Of a stretch of 64,000 bases of DNA, positions 51,914-64,000 are shown in pieces (the first letter of the stretch is position 1; each line of letters begins with the position of its first letter). The stretch is from Chrysomallon squamiferum. Its lineage: Eukaryota > Mollusca > Gastropoda > Neomphalida > Peltospiridae. The translations under genes were made by a program, and so were the position numbers. The notes beneath the pieces are model-generated. The model was not told the origin of the DNA and did no database searches. It saw only the letters and a list, made by a program, of their open reading frames with translations. Location: positions 36,984,189 through 37,048,188 of the forward strand of contig CM022670.1 of NCBI GenBank assembly GCA_012295275.1, written 5' to 3'.

Positions 51914-52828
51914 TATATATTTTCTATTCTAAATTATAATGAATTCCCTGTAAACACTGTGATTTTATTGAAATTGCAGGCAGTGTCATCTGCAGGTAAT
52001 TCTTCTGCCCATCTATTGGTTCAGCATGAACTTACAGGCTGCAGCACTTCACTGCAAGGCAAATGCCTGCGAAGCCAGGCCCAAACACAACGTAATTCAT
52101 TATATCCATACTCAGATTTCTTTTTCTCTGTCCTAATAATTAGTGAATTGCAGTTGAGTTTGAGCCTAGAATTAGTTTTATTAGTGACTTAAAACATTTT
52201 TATTAATAATTTGCACAGCTTGCACAGCTTGCACAGCTTGCACAGTTTGCAAATGTGTGAAAAACTGAAATGATTCATTTTCTGCTGAAATGTTTTTATA
52301 TTTCTTGCTTGGTTTCAGTAAACATAAAACCATTCTTCAGTGTAAGAAAATTTTACTAAAGCAAAAATGGATATAAAAGGAAGATAGCAAAAGTTTTCTA
52401 TAAATAATCTTGTCATTGGAATTTTATCTTTTATATATCTTAACACTCTTTCAGGAAAATTTCAAGACTCAGATCTGCCTGGGTGCCAGCTTAGCAAACA
52501 GTTGACAGAAAGACCACGCTACCAGAGACTTTTAGATGATCCTACCAGTCAGAGACTGTTGAAAGCAAAGTGTTCCCCAGAGTTAGCCAAGATGCTGTTG
52601 AGTGACATTAATCAGAATTTTGACAGGCAACAGAAAGTTTTAGCTCAGAGGCGTCCTATGGACAGTTCAGAAGAGATCCAGAAAGTGTCTCGTTGTGCAA
52701 ATGCTGTAAACTGTCTTTCCAAAGTGCCTGTTAGAACTGAAGTGATTACCAATAACAGCTCAGTACAAAAGATAGCTGATGTTGACAAAGATTCTCTAGA
52801 GAATCAAAACTGTGTGGTTTTGAATTGA
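37903..52828 (+). CDS. MGA-family large nuclear protein (11 coding exons, 2,716 residues)
   Basis: Exons: 37903-38497, 39004-42234, 42967-42993, 44509-44745, 45788-46161, 46703-46942, 47655-47819, 48321-48400, 48772-51487, 51980-52091 and 52455-52828 (TGA). All have GT donors and AG acceptors with agreeing phases, totalling 8,151 coding bases. The start is the ATG just after an acceptor, MARTKRQVLL, following a likely untranslated exon. The acidic/Ser-rich chain holds DFDEIEGVLFLSF (about 881-893), a basic segment (about 920-980), a cysteine cluster in exon 4 (about 1285-1345, with LCDKEYCRLGCICDSL) that I match to the MGA conserved domain, and a Lys-rich helical stretch (about 1667-1702). 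Vertebrate MGA is the DNA-binding scaffold of the PRC1.6 repressor, pairing with MAX. No T-box or bHLH-zipper is seen here, so this is either a shortened family member or the gene model misses exons. SUMO-site-like KxE motifs and a PILISDDE SUMO-binding-like motif (exon 8) fit a chromatin repressor. AATAAA lies at 53966-53971. Confidence 0.75.
43327..43579. repeat. Inverted repeat in intron 3 of the MGA-like gene
   Basis: CAGGACTTGATAAAT (about 43329-43343) recurs as its exact reverse complement at 43564-43578, 220 bases away. It could fold as a hairpin or be the ends of a short relic element. No target duplication is seen. Confidence 0.6.
45576..45640. repeat. (TTATG)13 pentanucleotide array in an intron of the MGA-like gene
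   Basis: Thirteen near-perfect TTATG units decay into TTTTA units at the 3' side. It lies about 150 bases upstream of the acceptor at 45787. Confidence 0.95.
52212..52251. repeat. Four tandem copies of a nine-base unit (GCACAGCTT)
   Basis: Three perfect units and one with a T change lie in the last intron of the MGA-like gene, about 120 bases after the donor at 52092. Confidence 0.9.
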
Positions 52829-53990
52829 AATTCTGCATCATCAGTGAAAACAGTTTCAAACTACTGTTTTGCTGCTGGTCAGCAAACAAAACCTATGCAA
52901 ATTTCAGGATCAAACACATTTCTTATTGTCAAAACTAATAATGCTTTTGTGATCCTGAAGATAGATTGTAAGTCTTACCAGAATGACAAACATTGCATAA
53001 TTAAACGTATTCGCATAAGAGCAAAAGTTTGTCCTGAAGTAATTGGATTAGACAAAGAAGATGTTCTTTTGTTGTTGGTTTTTTTTTTTATTATTATTTT
53101 CAGCTTTGATTTTCTTATCACCAATGTGACAGTGACATTCAGACTGCTACTAGCTCAACAGTCAAACATATCTCTGAAGAGCAACAAGTAATGGCAGGAA
53201 ACCCTATTTTAAGAATTTGCCTTATGTTAAATTAATTATTCCATAAAAGGTAGAAGACCTGGATTAGGTGGAATTGTTATTATTTTTATTGTTTTCCATT
53301 ATTATTTTTATTTTCATTTTGATAATTTTAATCAGTAAATTAAGAACCAAAACGGTTCAGTGATTTCACTGTAAATGGACAGTTTATTATCTTCCATTAT
53401 GTTTTTATGTTGTTGTTGTTTTTTTTTCTTTTTTTTTTTTAATGTCTTAATGAATATGTGATGTATTGTTTTAAATGTTTTGTTGGGGTTTTTTTTTTTT
53501 TTTTTGTTCCTTTGGTTGTTTTTTTTTTTAAATTGTTTTTTGGTTATTATTATTATTTTTTTTTTTAAAACATGATTGTCTATGTTTATACCAAGCAGGT
53601 GGATTTTTGAAAATACAGACTGGACATTAATTTGGATTCTGCTTTATATCTCAGGGAAGTGTCTGCCTCTAACTGCCAGACTGAATTTCATGTGTTTATT
53701 TTCTACTGATAACAAAGTTCTTCTTTCTGTGATAGTTACGCCAACGAAACGTTTGAAACTTTTGAAGTGTGTCATAAGAAAATTCCGGCTACTAATTGTG
53801 AAATAATTTCTACTATACAGAGACTACCATTCCCATTCTGTGTTTATAATGATACATTTGCGTCACCCCAATCACCTTTGTGAAAACATTATTATCATTA
53901 TGTTCCTTATTTTGGAAGAAAGGCATTCTTCACCATTATGACATGTAATGATGTACATAAAGCAAAATAAACATTTTGGATTTTGTAGAA
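52829..53990 (+). other. 3' untranslated region of the MGA-like gene
   Basis: After the TGA at 52826-52828 the sequence stays moderately AT-rich, then passes through T/GT runs (53410-53570) to AATAAA at 53966-53971. Open frames at 52844-53191 and 53576-53806 are not conserved-looking and are taken as UTR. Confidence 0.6.
53966..53971 (+). terminator. Poly(A) signal AATAAA of the MGA-like gene
   Basis: This is a canonical hexamer 1.1 kb after the stop codon, followed within 60 bases by T-rich sequence (54062-54080). Confidence 0.55.
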
Positions 53991-56621
53991 ATCTTAATTT
54001 ATTACTTAACGCTTTTTGTTTGAAAACGATATATTAAACGAAAAACAAAAATTATAAAAATGTTTTTTTTTTTTTTTTATTATACTAGATCATTAGATGC
54101 TATTTTAATTTTAATTTTAAAATGGCATTTTTATTTTAATTTTAACAAACCCTACAAAATATGCATGCCTAACGTGGGATAATGCAATGAATAAAGGTAC
54201 GTTTGCACAGTGCGATTAAACATGTGCTAACAATTTACGATTTATATCTTCTTAGTCTGCGGTTTATTCCTATGCGACATGTTGCAGCATTTTGTATTGT
54301 GAGAACGCCCCTTAAACGGGTCCAATTTCAGCAGACGTGAAATAATCGATGAAATATTATTTTTTGCATTTCCAACGCAAAACCCGGGAAAATTGTCAGC
54401 ATATTGACATTCAGAATATTCAGTATAGAAAATTATCAGAAAAATGAAAAACATTACTATTTATGATTTATTAAATATTTGTTGAACATTGAGATCGTTG
54501 AATACCACTGTTATAGGAAATAACATGCATTCAAGTATAATAAATTAACCAGAAGTTCTTAACAAAAATAGCGATTTAAATACATTATTCAACTGTTTCC
54601 TTACAAACCACAGAAATATTATCTCTTAGAGATTACCGTAAAGTAACTTTTGTGAACAGAGCAACAAAGAAGTGACGTCATGTCGTTGTTTACTTCCGAT
54701 CAACTGCTATTCGAGGTTCAGAGATGTTTGTATAAATCAGAGATGTAATGAGTACTAATGATGGATAAACATATATAGAGTGTTGAGTCTGTTAGCTCAC
54801 ATCACTTCTAGCATGTGTTAGAAACATGAATAAGTACTCGTATGTTGGATTGTGTTGCTTTCCAACGTTAATTTGATCATTTTGTGATAATAAGATACAA
54901 ATTAATGTTGGGTTGCGTTAACCAGAATTAGCATAAACGATTTCACTAGTATAACAATGAACATTAATATTGGAAACAAACTACCTTAGAAATACTCAAA
55001 ATGTATTTGTCATTTGTAATTAAGATATATTTAAATTTAAGATAGACAAGGATACTTATTTGGATTTTAAAACAAAATTTAGGCTGTTTTCTTTCTTGTA
55101 TTTAGTTTCTGAGTATTATTTATTTAAAAAAGAGTCTTTAGCTGAAATTATACAAATTTAAGATATAATCCACCGAAAGACAATTTTTACATTAACCACT
55201 TTCACAGGGACATTATGATTCTGCTTTACAAATTAATCAAAAGAAAATTTTAAAAATGGCATTTTCACTAAACTCGTTCTTTTATAGAACCTTTGATTAT
55301 TATGCATGTAGATTAACAGTTTTCTTTTTGCAATATATTTCTTATTCTGATGACACAGTTAATATGATATCGCGAACAATACGAATGAACGGTTTTACCT
55401 TAAGATCTAATTTATAGCTTTTTACAGTTACGATCAGTATAGTCGAATTTCCTGTTCAGTGTCAGAATAATAATAATACAAGAACACTCATTACCACTGC
55501 AGTAGTCTTTTATTTAGTACATATATCGCTTTACAATCTAAATAAACATACAACCTGTTAAAATTCTTTCGTTGTCAGAAAGAGATGAATTACGATTTCA
55601 TGCTTGATAATTTGTATTTGGTTTTTAGGTTGGATTACCTTTCAAAGCCTTGAATGACCGAGTACAGTGCTTATAACGGTCTGCTGGTTTTTTGTTTTTC
55701 CCGGTAAACAGTGTCTGAAGAGAATCTGTTGGTATTAGCATGTTAAAAGTTTATCTACCTATTTAATTATCTGTGATTTCTCACCGAGAAATCTTTGATT
55801 ACCAAACTAAATAATTATACTAGTAACAAGGATTTAGTTTAATACACATTATAATTTATTAGCCTCTTTTGGATCACGGTGTTTTTGACAGGATCGAATT
55901 TAAATTAATGAAACTATAAGGCTGTTTTTACTTTTTACTTCAAAGCTTCGTAATCATTTGCTTTTCTGTGAACGAAAGCTCACACAACAGCATTTAATAT
56001 ATCAGGCTAATTATTTTTTTTATTTGAATAGATATGTATGTATCTGAAAATATATAAATCAGTAAGCTGTATATATGTTCTTTTCTAATGCGTGAAAAAT
56101 CGGACCAGATCGCTTTGTGCCTTTTCCAATAATGAAAATGAATACGATTATAGGCGGGTTTTTTTTATTCAAGGAGACCCTGTCAATGGTTGTTAATAGA
56201 CTTTACACTCGCCTGATCACGTTAAGGGCTGTGACTTATTTAACCACTGTATTCAGCTCCTGCTCACAACCTGCAGTGTTTGCTGATTTGGGAAGAGAAT
56301 CATAATTTATGAAAATTAACAATCGATTTTTGTTTCAAAGCTGATGAGTCAGTCATTCTGCAGTTTCATTTCTTGCAAAAATACAGCACTTTTAATAGTA
56401 CACGTGGAGACATTTATCTAGGTGAGTACTCTATGACATTTTTAAATTTATAAAAACACTATTTGCCTGATTTTTTTTTCTTCTTCTTCTTCTGAGTTAG
56501 CCTGCTTTGGTGAGAGAAAATTCGGAAAGATGTATGTCGATAATCGGTTTACTCGCTCAGTTCTTAGGCTGTTACGTAACTCGGTCGCCTTTGTGGCTAT
56601 TACGACGTACGCCGTGCTCCA

Positions 56622-56939
56622 GTGTTCGATGTGCTAGGACGCGATCTGGCTGTTACTACACAAGTAACCGCACCTATCGCTGATATAGAACTGATTGGCA
56701 ATATCTCCGAATGGTTGGTCTTGCAGACCGTTACAGCCATTCGACAACGCTCAGTTATTCATGTAGGTGATTCATTTGTTTTGCAACCGGTAATCAGGAA
56801 ACCACTGTATTTTTTAAATGAGGCATTGTTCGTCATTGTCGTTGCGCCAGAAAGGACTGTCATTCTTCAGATATTTAAAACCTATTCTAGAGTGGATTTT
56901 ACATTTCTAAGCCGGGAAGGACGTTTTACTGAAGGGTAA
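56622..56939 (+). other. Unassigned open frame, possibly an exon or 5' leader
   Basis: A 105-codon frame in GC-richer, unique sequence with balanced amino-acid composition. It lacks an ATG at its head and ends near AAGG|GTAATA, a possible donor at 56937. I recognise no domain. It may be a leader exon of the DCLK gene whose open frame is accidental. Confidence 0.2.
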
Positions 56940-56982
56940 TATTTTCTTAAGTTTTTAATAATTATAATATTAAATATTTATA

Positions 56983-56984
<2 letters not shown>

Positions 56985-57068
<84 letters not shown>
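56985..57068. repeat. (CT)n microsatellite
   Basis: About 42 perfect CT units. Confidence 0.95.
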
Positions 57069-57072
<4 letters not shown>

Positions 57073-57385
57073 TGTGTGTTTGTGTCTTACCCCTCATTTT
57101 GTCTTTCTCTCTCTCAGTTATTTTTTGCCGTTTCTCTAAATACTGAGTTTACATTGCTAAGTACATAACTAGTAATGTTTATGGGACTGCTACTATTAAA
57201 TTTACTTTAATAATGAAAGATGCTAGCTATTTGTTTTAGCAAAACATGTATTCGGAATGATGTTTATTCCGTAATTATTAATCCTTACTGGATAAATAGG
57301 TAAAAATTATCTAAACAAGCAATGAAAGTAATTCTTTTTGGGGGAGGGGGGTAGAGAATCATATTTTCGACAACAAATGAAAAAA

Positions 57386-57416
<31 letters not shown>

Positions 57417-59221
57417 GAAACTTTAACATAGTATAAGCCGAACAGGTCGTTTGAATTGTTCTTCCCAGAAGTAACAGTTGACGTGGAGGCGGTGGTTATA
57501 AAGATATAACAAACAAAAAACAACAACAAGAACAACTGGATCTAATCTCTGAAACAGAAGTAATTGCAGGACTATAAAGGATAATAATATATAAAACATA
57601 CACTATATCATAAGAAGTGGTACTTGTTCCCGGTAAAAACTTATTTTAAAAACTTTTAAAAACAAATTAAAAAACTTCATACTAAAACCATAAACTAAAA
57701 CCACAACGCTGTTTTACAGTTATTCCGACCTAATAGTATCATGGATCAAAAGCTTAGCTAATCAATACTGGGCTATTAAATTAAAGCCGATTTGAGACAT
57801 GATCAAAATCCGTCTGGTAACCAGAAACGGCGAACAGGTTTTCAGCTGGTGTATATCATTCATTACACCAGGATGGAATCAAACTTTGAGGTTTCCAAAC
57901 TTCCGCCGTATTCCAGTCACAAAGGTTTTTGTGGAGGGAAGCGTTAAACCTGAAATGAAGCTGTTGACAGGACGTTGTAACTGGTAATACTTAACAAATT
58001 AAAACAAACGAAATAATAACACTATAGAGACGTCCAAAAAAAAAAAACAATACATTTTTTCAAGATACAGATCGCTTATACTAATATGTCTGTATGATCA
58101 AAGGGTTTTGTAAATGTGGCATATTTATTTTCCCCAGCTACAGAGTACCCACGTTCATGACTAAACTGGCTTATCGACAGTTTTAAAATAATGATTGATT
58201 AATGACTGTTTTATCTGTAGCCTTATTGCATCGCATATCGACATTTTAAGAGCTAGAATTGACATTTGAAATATTGCTTTGTGAAATATCAATTTTACGT
58301 TATCAGCAATAGCGCCCGGTGAAGGCTAATACAGATCCAAGCAAAAATATATATTTCATATATTCGATTTATATAAAGCCAAATACCAATAGAGAACTGA
58401 GATGATTATTACATCATTTTGCGATAATCTTATATCAAATATATTACACTCGTGTATTCATGAAGATGAAATGAATTTGGAGCTATTCATTAGACACCGT
58501 TTTGTGAAGTATTTCTATTAATACACTGAAGGAAAAGAAAAGATTTCTGTAGTTCTTTCGTTATAAAGTTTCACTTTTTCTTTCTGGTTATTATCATAAT
58601 TATTATTATTATTAGTTATACTGGTTTGCAAATATTTTGTTTGCAATTTTATTGATTCGTCGTTTTGATCTGTTCGTCATTTATTTCTTCGTTCTTCCAT
58701 CAATGTATCCATACTTCGATTCAAATGAAATGTTGCCATGACAACATCCAACGAATTAATTGTTTGTGATAGATTCCAGATGTTCAGAGAACCCAGACGC
58801 TAGCCTCCCTTGTAGGACATATATGTGTGTCATTGTGCTAAATCAGTTCTGTAACTCTGTTACATGTCCTGGATCAATAATTCCTTTCTGCGACGTCTGT
58901 CTATATCAGTGACATCGTGATCTCTTTTATGTCGCTGGTGGAACAAATATCAGAATATGTCAATAATATTATATCACCGATATCGCTAAATCTTTACTTG
59001 TTTTTTTTTTTTTTTTATCCCCTCTTTCCCGTTTTTCACGAACTAATCTATAATTACAAACGAACGGGTTTATTTTGGTCTGGGAGAACAAAATGCACGC
59101 GTAGTGATGTCATGGTGATATGATGGATGATTGTGTTACCAGGAGAATACCGATCCCCTTGTCTGATTCAGCGTTCGTGATGTTGGTCATGCATGCTGAA
59201 AAACAACAACAAAAACAAGAA

Positions 59222-59310
59222 AATTTATATATATATATATATAGTAGTAGTAGTAGTAGTAGTAGTCGTAGTAGTAGTAATAGTAATAATAATAATATTA
59301 TCATTATTAC

Positions 59311-59345
<35 letters not shown>
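59222..59345. repeat. Compound (TA)n(GTA)n(ATT)n microsatellite
   Basis: Three simple motifs follow one another with little interruption. Open frames on both strands here are translated repeat. Confidence 0.9.
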
Positions 59346-59346
<1 letters not shown>

Positions 59347-59904
59347 GAAAAGATAATAGAATAGAACAGAACAAAACAAAACAATAAATAAATAAATGTA
59401 TTTTTGATATCCTAAAACTGATTTATTTTTATGGAAAATTTACGTTTGCAGATAACTGCTGCCAGACATACATTAATTTTATTTATTTTTATTATTTATT
59501 TTTTTTAGTTAGCATATTGCCTGCTGCAAATGAAATGTATCTAGATAAGTAGTAAGTTTCTTTATTTTATTTTATTAAAAAAAAAAAAAATATATATATA
59601 TTTCTAGCTTTCAAACGTTTTCAATACGCCAACGATTTGTAAAATTATCTTTGTAACAAATAAAGCAATGTTCTAACATTTACAGTTTATTAAATATTAC
59701 AGTCTAGATACTGTGTTAAATAAAATATTGCTAACTGTTATTGCTGAACTGTATGTAAAATACTTTAACATAAACAACTATACTTAGTTTAGTCATATTC
59801 AAAACTTAATTTCTCCGTACCCGTTACTTGAACTCATATTTTTACTATATGCCATTAATAATACTTTTGTATGGCAATATACCAATACGCACGCTTGGCC
59901 AGGT

Positions 59905-60702
59905 AAGATCAGTTTAAGAGCTTCAGCAATAGTAATACTATAATGAATGTTGTTCCATGATTCAGAAAGTTAAAGCTTGTTCAGAACGACTTAATGGATT
60001 ATTACAACTTCCACAGTGTCGAAAGTATTGTTAAAGAAACACAAGAGCGTTTGATTAATAGTAACATTATTCGTGTATTTAAATTAGCATTTGGCAGTTT
60101 GCCTAGGCGGTGGCGAATCATGCTGAAAACATGAGAAAACTCGAAGCTGACAAAACTGTAAAAAAACATAAAAGTCGATAATTACCGATGAATCCCGAAC
60201 ATCTCGAGTCGATTATGCACGAATCAGGTCCCTGAAGTCGTTCTGTAGGGTTTGCAGGACAGAAAGCGTTCCTAGCAGCGAGCGACCAGACAACGTCTCA
60301 GCTTCTGACAGTTATAAATTGCTCGCATAAATTTCGGATGACGAAACGAGAGGAAAAACGTACTTGATAAAACCCGAGCCCAGCTGGGGTTCTGTCCGTT
60401 TTCTTGTTGAAATGAAATTGCTGCTAATGCAGGGCCAAAAACTGAGGGTCTGCTTTACCGAGATGAACTGTTTTAATTGCCTGTATTAAATTTGTTATTT
60501 TAATCATTGCTATTTTGTATAATTATTTTTATACTATGATTATGTTATCCTATTTGTATTAAGATTTAAGGTTATTTGCTTTTTATAATAATAATAATAA
60601 CAATAATAAAAATAATTATTATTATAATAGTAACTGACCATGAAAGATCAGTTTAAGAGCTTCAGTAGTAATAATAACAATACAATGTTGTTTTATGATT
60701 CA
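59905..60702. repeat. Pair of dispersed ~60-base direct repeats
   Basis: AAGATCAGTTTAAGAGCTTC at 59905 recurs at 60644, and similarity continues through ATGTTGTT-x-x-ATGATTCA to about 59964 and 60702. The copies are about 740 bases apart and look like two pieces of the same interspersed repeat. Confidence 0.75.
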
Positions 60703-62574
60703 CATTGTTATTATTATTGTTATTGTTGTTGTTGTTGTTGTTATTATTATTATTATTATAACTAATTAATCCCAACATTTGTTCTTCATTAAAAAAAAAA
60801 AAAAAATAGCAGTTTATTTTGTACTGCTTGCAGGCAGGCTAGAAACCTAAGTAAACACAGTATCAACTAATACGGAGTATAAGCTAATATTAGATAATAT
60901 AATCATCAACCATGAATTCATTTTCGTTCTGATATTAGTTTTATCACAGATTCCATTTTTTCTAGTGGAGGAAGACTGGTTCTGTTATTATTCATGAACC
61001 GGAGACTCTAACGTTCGCCATGTTAACAACATTGCCGTTATTACAGTCTGATCAAATATCCCTGTGGGAAATTAAGTGACATTTTAGAAGCCTAAGTTCG
61101 TTGAGTAAGTCTGTTTCCATTAACGAATTTACTAGGAACTAGTGAGCGACATTTGTATGTTCTAAGCATCGGAGAAACCGCTTGTAATGTAGATTATATG
61201 TTTTTAGTTACTTTAGTGAAGCCACATCTAATGCAGACAAATGATATGAGTTTAATCTGAAAAATTGTTTCCAATATGGATGCGTAGTTTAAAATAGCTA
61301 CTTCTAATGGATGCAGACTGCTTTAGTTTCCTCATACAAAATGCTTCTGATGTAGTCGCAGTTTCTATTTCTTATGTAAAAAAAAAACTGTTTCTGTGTG
61401 GATTTGTAGTTTAGTTACTCACAGACGTTTCTTTTGGATAATTTATGGGTTTTGATGACTTCATCCGTAAAACCTTTGTGTCATGAGACCTCTTAGAAAC
61501 ACCGGCTGATAACAGATATTTTTTTTCAGCTTTAATGTGAAATCAATACTTTAAAATGGCTTCGTGTTTGTTTGATTATTTCGTGCACAGTTGGTATCGC
61601 AGCGATTAGCATATTACTTAGAAATGGGCGATATCATTACTTTATACCATGATTCATATTTCATCGATTTTCTCCATGGTGACTGCTATATGTGCAAAAA
61701 TATCTGTAGTCTTCATGTAGTTTGTACGTACGTATGAAAATCAACAGGTAGCTATGAATTACGAAGAAACGAATTAATTTAAAAATTAAAGAAAACAAAT
61801 GGACGAAACTATAGATATATATTTTTTTTAAATTTAAAAAATAAAATAGAATAAAAGAGAAAAAAATGAGAAAAGAATGGATACATAAAAATGCATTTTG
61901 GAACTTATCACTTTGCTAGGAACTCATATAAATAAATCAGAATAAATTAGTAGTGATATATATATATATATATATATTCGTAACATATTTAGTATTAAAT
62001 AGTAATGAAAATATTACATCAGTATAAAAAAACTGATCGAGTGATCAAAATACAACATTCGATATTTTTAGCAACAAAAAGGCACACAAAGACAAAAGCC
62101 TGAAACAAAAATGACCACGTTTCAAACGTTTTCGTTTTAATTCTTGTTTTACTGACCAAGTCACCTTCGTTGGTGCATGAAATCAGACTGCATACCAGCC
62201 GAAGTGCATCACCTACTTGTTAAACGGGAGTGTCTGTTCTGGATTATAATTAGGGGCTTGACTGAACTGAACAACATAAACTCTTAAGCTCGTCGGTTAC
62301 CCTATGATGCAGACGTAATCTGTACAGTTGTTACAGGAACACACACCAGGTGCACGAGAGTGCTGTTTCGTATTTTGATGATGTGTTTGTTAATGAACAA
62401 AAGAAAGCAAAAATGTCGCACACTTTTTCAAATCAAGACAAATAGAATAACAAGCAGGTAGGCATGTGCAACGCGATAACTTTGTCCGGGTTATTTATTT
62501 GTTTCATCAGTTTTCCATATGGATAAGGAACAAATAAAGCACGTTTTTTAAAAACATTTTCAGGTAGCAACAAC

Positions 62575-63625
62575 ATGGGTGACGTGATAGACGACCACTT
62601 TGCAGTATCAAACTACGACGACAGACGACAACAGTCTCGCAGCAGTCGATCAAGACCCAGAAGCCCAACATCACACAGCGACCACGGCATTTCCATACGT
62701 CACAGCATTCTGAAGTGTTCCGAGGAGAAACGAGCGAAGAAAGTCCGATTCTACCGAAACGGCGACAGGTTTTTCAAAGGAATGCTGTACGCCGTGTCAC
62801 CCGAAAGGTTTCGGACTTTCGAATCTCTCTTGGCTGAACTGACTGTGAGTCCTCTGTGTAACAAGGACATTCTTCCAAAAGGAGTACGACACATCTTCAC
62901 GTTAGATGGCACCAAGTGCATCGACTCCTTGGATCAGCTGATGGAAGGAGAGAGCTACGTCTGTGCTTCTACCAACGTCTTTAAGAAAATGGATTACTCC
63001 AGTGCCCCACAGCCGCCAAACTGGAATCCCAACATCAAAGGTCGCTCGGATTCGCAGGAACGAGTGTCGCCGCTGTCAAAAGATTCTGACGACGATGCCA
63101 GGAGTTTCGTCAGACCAAAGCTGGTCACAGTCATCAGAAACGGCTCTAAGCCCAGAAAGGCGGTCAGAGTTTTACTGAATAAAAAAACAGCTCATTCGTT
63201 TGATCAAGTCATGACTGATATCACCGATGCCATCAAAATGGACAGCGGCACAGTTAAGAAAATCTACACGCTAGACGGACATCAGGTCAGTTGAATACGA
63301 ATGAATGAATGTTTAACGATAGCACAACACGTTTTAACATAAATGGTTATTACGTATCAGTTTCATTCTTTTTCGTATGATCATGCAGTGAGAGAGGAAA
63401 CTATTGCTTCCATTTCACTGGTTACTCTTATGCTAATAGTTCAAAGGTTGTTACTGTAATTTGATTGTATTTCCTTCTAAGCTTACTTTTGTTAGTTATA
63501 ATATGTAAGTTTATACATTTTTAAACAGGTATCGTGCTTGGCCGACTTTTTCAAAGATGACACAATTTTCATAGCTTATGGGCAGGAAAGAGTTAATATG
63601 GACGACTTTGATATATGTGAAAATG
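62575..63625 (+). CDS. Doublecortin-domain protein, DCX/DCLK family (first two coding exons; continues past window)
   Basis: Exon 62575-63285 starts ATGGGTGAC shortly after an acceptor (TTTTCAG, 62563), so an untranslated exon lies upstream; donor GTCAGT. Exon 63529-63625 follows an ACAG acceptor and ends at GTAAGT. The 269 residues seen hold a Ser/Arg-rich head (1-50), a first doublecortin domain (about 54-139: [26 protein letters not shown]) and a second (about 181-262: [37 protein letters not shown]). Tandem DCX domains bind between protofilaments and stabilise microtubules, mainly in neurons and axonemes. Sequence and domain order fit DCLK1/DCX; whether a kinase domain follows cannot be seen. 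Codon use is markedly GC-richer than in the MGA-like gene. Confidence 0.92.
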
Positions 63626-63650
63626 GTAAGTCGTAAATATTCTTAACTTG

Positions 63651-63653
<3 letters not shown>

Positions 63654-63739
<86 letters not shown>
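63654..63739. repeat. (CT)43 microsatellite close to a DCLK splice donor
   Basis: A perfect CT run begins 28 bases after the end of the DCLK exon at 63625. The Arg/Glu frame on the minus strand is its translation. Confidence 0.95.
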
Positions 63740-63741
<2 letters not shown>

Positions 63742-64000
63742 TGTATGAGTGTAGGTATGTCTAAATGCACTTTATGGGAAAATATAATCATTATTTGGGG
63801 GTACAAAACCTATTTTAATTTTTAATGTTTTTTTAGAGGTTAATTATATTTCACGTTACGAGAATTAAATAATACAGAAAATATAAATGAACCACTCCTT
63901 TGCATTAATAATAATTTTTTTATTTACCACCTTCAGTTCTCTGGAACCTTAATTTTCTTACTATTTAAAATATACAAAATTATTGTCCAGAATCTTACTC

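Larger units (their letters stand above)
53991..62563. other. Long mostly noncoding region before the DCLK exons
   Basis: Contains scattered unique CpG-bearing patches (54660-54720 with TGACGTCA at 54673, 56520-56940, 60180-60420) that could be promoters or untranslated exons of the DCLK gene, plus microsatellites and A/T runs. Two short open frames (56622-56939, 57799-57987) are unassigned. No complete gene, tRNA or rRNA is seen. Confidence 0.5.

Noticed and set aside
59110-59379. Ile/Leu-rich frames on both strands
   Set aside because: Both are translations of the TA/GTA/ATT compound repeat.

Overview
The window reads as AT-rich nuclear DNA of an invertebrate animal, most likely a lophotrochozoan such as a mollusc. 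That placement is an inference. It rests on metazoan gene families with split exons and GT/AG splice sites, very AT-rich introns, dense microsatellites and several short inverted-repeat elements. Nothing in it looks bacterial, viral or organellar, and I found no rRNA, tRNA or CRISPR array.

Layout, left to right. (1) 1-5.7 kb: two tandem, intronless genes for single-pass membrane proteins with leucine-rich repeats and one Ig domain. The first is cut by the window edge, and a 694 bp inverted-repeat element lies between them. (2) 10.1-11.6 kb: the last three exons of an NSDHL-like sterol 4-alpha-carboxylate 3-dehydrogenase. The N-terminal half is not visible upstream. (3) 13.3-16.4 kb, minus strand: a five-exon CLN5 gene, lysosomal, with an apparent one-base frame break in the signal-peptide exon. 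(4) 18.9-20.8 kb, plus strand: a complete four-exon COMMD6 gene with very small exons, head to head with CLN5. (5) 23.9-29.2 kb: a five-exon gene for an unrecognised secreted protein with ten cysteines, probably GPI-anchored. (6) 29.2-37.9 kb: noncoding DNA rich in simple repeats, with a decayed pogo-like transposase fragment and a CpG-bearing candidate promoter. (7) 37.9-52.8 kb: an 11-coding-exon gene for a 2,716-residue nuclear protein that I assign to the MGA family by a cysteine-rich domain; no T-box or bHLH is seen. (8) 54-62.5 kb: mostly noncoding, with short unassigned open frames. (9) 62.6 kb to the end: the first two coding exons of a doublecortin/DCLK gene that runs off the window.

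The genes do not form one pathway. They cover cell-surface recognition (LRR-Ig), sterol synthesis (NSDHL), lysosomal lipid metabolism (CLN5), endosomal trafficking (COMMD6), chromatin repression (MGA-like) and microtubule binding (DCLK). The most notable points are the unrecognised ten-cysteine protein with an apparent internal duplication, the loss of the canonical second Ig cysteine in both LRR-Ig paralogues, the CLN5 frame break, the missing NSDHL N-terminus, and the clustering of CLN5, COMMD6 and DCLK, whose human counterparts I recall as all lying on chromosome 13q.
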